From assembly GCF_040215725.1 (NCBI RefSeq), contig NZ_CP157968.1:620001-684000 (forward strand): a stretch of 64,000 nucleotides of DNA. Direction: 5' to 3'. The notes beneath the pieces are model-generated. The model saw nothing but the letters and a program-made list of their open reading frames with translations. It searched no databases and had not been told where the DNA came from. Each line of letters begins with the position of its first letter. The stretch's first letter is position 1. A program made the position numbers and the translations under genes. This DNA is from Rhizobium sp. ZPR4 (GTDB lineage: Bacteria; Pseudomonadota; Alphaproteobacteria; Rhizobiales; Rhizobiaceae). Shown piece by piece: positions 62,897 to 64,000 of the stretch.

Positions 62897-63494
62897 CAGC
62901 AAGAAAACTGCAGTCCTCGGCAAAATAGACAGGCGGACGGCACTCGCGTCTTTGCTTTTCCTTTTGACGGCCAGATCGTCCAGCGCCGTTTCCAGGTCAT
63001 TCGATGACCCTCCGGTGCTAGAGACTGTTCGCAGTCAATTCACCATGATGGCACCCCCGCAAAAGATGCCCGATGTGCGTCTGCCATTGCTGAACGGCAA
63101 GCTCGGATTGCTCACTGCCCGCCCTGGTGAAGTCCTCTTGCTGAATATATGGGCGAGCTGGTGCGTCAACTGCAGGGATGACCTGCGACAACTCGCAGAG
63201 CTTGCCCGACAACGACGGCGCGGGATTTCGGTCCAGACGGTCAGTGTCGATACGATCGAGGCCGATAGGGTGCGCGATTTCGTCGAGGAGCTTCGCGTTG
63301 GCGACCTGCCTATATTCCTGGATCGTTCGGGGATCCTCAGCGGCCACGCGGAAGGAACACAGGCGCTCTTGCCGGCCTTTGGGATGCCGATAACGTTTCT
63401 GATCCGGCCCGACGCGATTATCGCGGGATACATCACCGGAAGCCCGGACTGGTCGAGCAAAGCAGCCTCCGATCTGATTTCCTACTATATGTAG
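62889..63494 (+). CDS. TlpA-like periplasmic thioredoxin
   Basis: 201 residues. Signal peptide-like start (KIDRRTALASLLFLLTARSSSA), then a TlpA/ResA fold with active site NIWASWCVNCRDDL (CVNC), GISVQTVSVDT, and the cis-Pro segment AFGMPITFLI. Acts as a thiol-disulfide reductant in the periplasm, e.g. for cytochrome c maturation or for its DsrE partner. Translationally coupled to it. Confidence 0.88.
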   Translation: MPNSKKTAVLGKIDRRTALASLLFLLTARSSSAVSRSFDDPPVLETVRSQFTMMAPPQKMPDVRLPLLNGKLGLLTARPGEVLLLNIWASWCVNCRDDLRQLAELARQRRRGISVQTVSVDTIEADRVRDFVEELRVGDLPIFLDRSGILSGHAEGTQALLPAFGMPITFLIRPDAIIAGYITGSPDWSSKAASDLISYYM

Positions 63495-63676
63495 CGAACA
63501 CGCTGTCGCCAGACGTCGAGGTCAGCTTTCCTGAAGAGGAGGAGGGTGTCGGCTGCCGCGGCGCCGGAAGAACGCTTGGCAATAGCGGCAACTCACACAG
63601 TTTTTGGTCAGCTGGCGTCGATAGATCCGCGGCGCCGGATTTATGCTGGCAGATCAATTGGATCAAAGTGACCAAA

Positions 63677-63685
63677 ACAAAATGA
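63677..63685 (+). promoter_or_regulatory. Half-site of the pcaI inverted repeat upstream of pcaR
   Basis: ACAAAATGA, identical to nine bases of the right arm of the repeat at 61999-62045, 47 bases before the pcaR start. Suggests autoregulation. Confidence 0.35.
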
Positions 63686-63731
63686 TGCACACTGTGGATT
63701 TCGCAGGAAAAACAGTGTTGGAATCTGCGCT

Positions 63732-64000
63732 ATGGACACAACAAAAGTGTGGGATCAGATGCGCGAAACGGATTTCGTCAGCGGCTTTGCCAAGGGACTG
63801 AGAGTCATCGAAGCCTTTGGCGAGACACGGCAGCGCCTGACGATTGCCGAAGCATCGAAGCTGACCGGGCTCGATCGTGCCACCGTTCGCCGTTCCCTTC
63901 TGACGCTCTCCGAACTCGGCTACGCCGTCTATGATGGGAAATTCTTCACGCTGACGCCGAAGATCCTCCGGCTCGGCCATGCCTATCTTGCCGCGACGCC
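63732..64000 (+). CDS. pcaR: IclR-family regulator PcaR (3' end beyond window)
   Basis: The first 89 codons are present, open to the window end. They read MDTTKVWDQMRETDFVSGFAK, GLRVIEAFGETRQRLTIAEA and TGLDRATVRRSLLTLSELGYAVYDGKFFTLTPKILRLGHAYLA, the HTH region of PcaR/PcaU/PobR-type IclR proteins. In Sinorhizobium meliloti the corresponding PcaR activates pcaIJF with beta-ketoadipate as inducer. Here it points away from pcaIJF, with the DsrE/TlpA pair between them. Confidence 0.88.
   Translation, partial: MDTTKVWDQMRETDFVSGFAKGLRVIEAFGETRQRLTIAEASKLTGLDRATVRRSLLTLSELGYAVYDGKFFTLTPKILRLGHAYLAAT

Noticed and set aside
1..64000. CRISPR arrays, tRNA or rRNA genes, prophage or integrative element
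   Set aside because: No regularly spaced direct repeats, cloverleaf sequences, integrase or phage structural genes were seen by reading; covariance or repeat-finder runs were not possible.

Overview
The window is about 64 kb of GC-rich, densely packed DNA. Gene content and order (chemosensory operon, VirK-type protein, PmtA-like methyltransferase, many ABC and MFS carriers, pcaIJF next to an IclR-type pcaR, a GGDEF-EAL protein) point to an alphaproteobacterium of the Rhizobiaceae (Rhizobium/Agrobacterium group), on a chromosome or chromid. I saw no rRNA, tRNA or CRISPR array. Mobile DNA is limited to two decayed transposase fragments near 24.5-25.4 kb.

Layout. 1-4.0 kb: leftward chemosensory operon in the order HD-GYP response regulator, STAS protein, CheY, CheA, CheW (cut by the window edge), every junction overlapping by ATGA. 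It is followed by an AraC regulator divergent from a soluble, MCP-like coiled-coil protein (4.2-7.2 kb). 7.4-18.5 kb: VirK/DUF535 protein, a BaeSR-like two-component pair, a PAP2 phosphatase variant, a ParB-like nuclease-fold protein, an MFS carrier behind a short structured leader with its own terminator, a methyltransferase, a Tat-exported flavodoxin-like protein, and a second OmpR/EnvZ-type pair. 18.7-22.9 kb: an exported molybdenum hydroxylase (IorA/IorB type) with a triheme cytochrome c. 23-25.4 kb: CDP-diacylglycerol pyrophosphatase, a NIPSNAP protein and IS6/IS5 remnants. 25.6-30 kb: a second, cytoplasmic molybdenum hydroxylase (PaoABC type) and a 7Fe ferredoxin, behind a promoter with a 22-bp perfect palindrome.

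30.0-38.4 kb is a leftward eight-gene operon: SsuABC/NMT1-type importer, FAD oxidoreductase, class III CoA-transferase, enoyl-CoA hydratase, LysR regulator and amidohydrolase. It looks like one catabolic unit for an unidentified, probably nitrogenous or cyclic carboxylic compound, and it is the best candidate here for an undescribed pathway. 38.6-45.2 kb holds a sugar ABC transporter lacking a local binding protein and two MFS carriers, one with a periplasmic insert of roughly 170 residues.

45.7-59 kb: a B12-binding radical SAM protein, a DUF1127 protein, a third two-component pair followed by a PmtA-like methyltransferase and a DedA membrane protein, a methyltransferase of possible PhcB type, a membrane GGDEF-EAL protein, an ester-cyclase-like protein, an MFS carrier and a CPA2 antiporter with Usp-like domains. 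59.2-64 kb: pcaIJF of the beta-ketoadipate pathway and its likely regulator pcaR (cut by the right edge), separated by a DsrE/TlpA pair predicted to be exported. A 12-bp perfect inverted repeat upstream of pcaI, echoed upstream of pcaR, is a likely PcaR operator.

The common theme is environmental sensing (three two-component pairs, a chemosensory operon, c-di-GMP enzymes) combined with scavenging and oxidation of aromatic or heterocyclic compounds.
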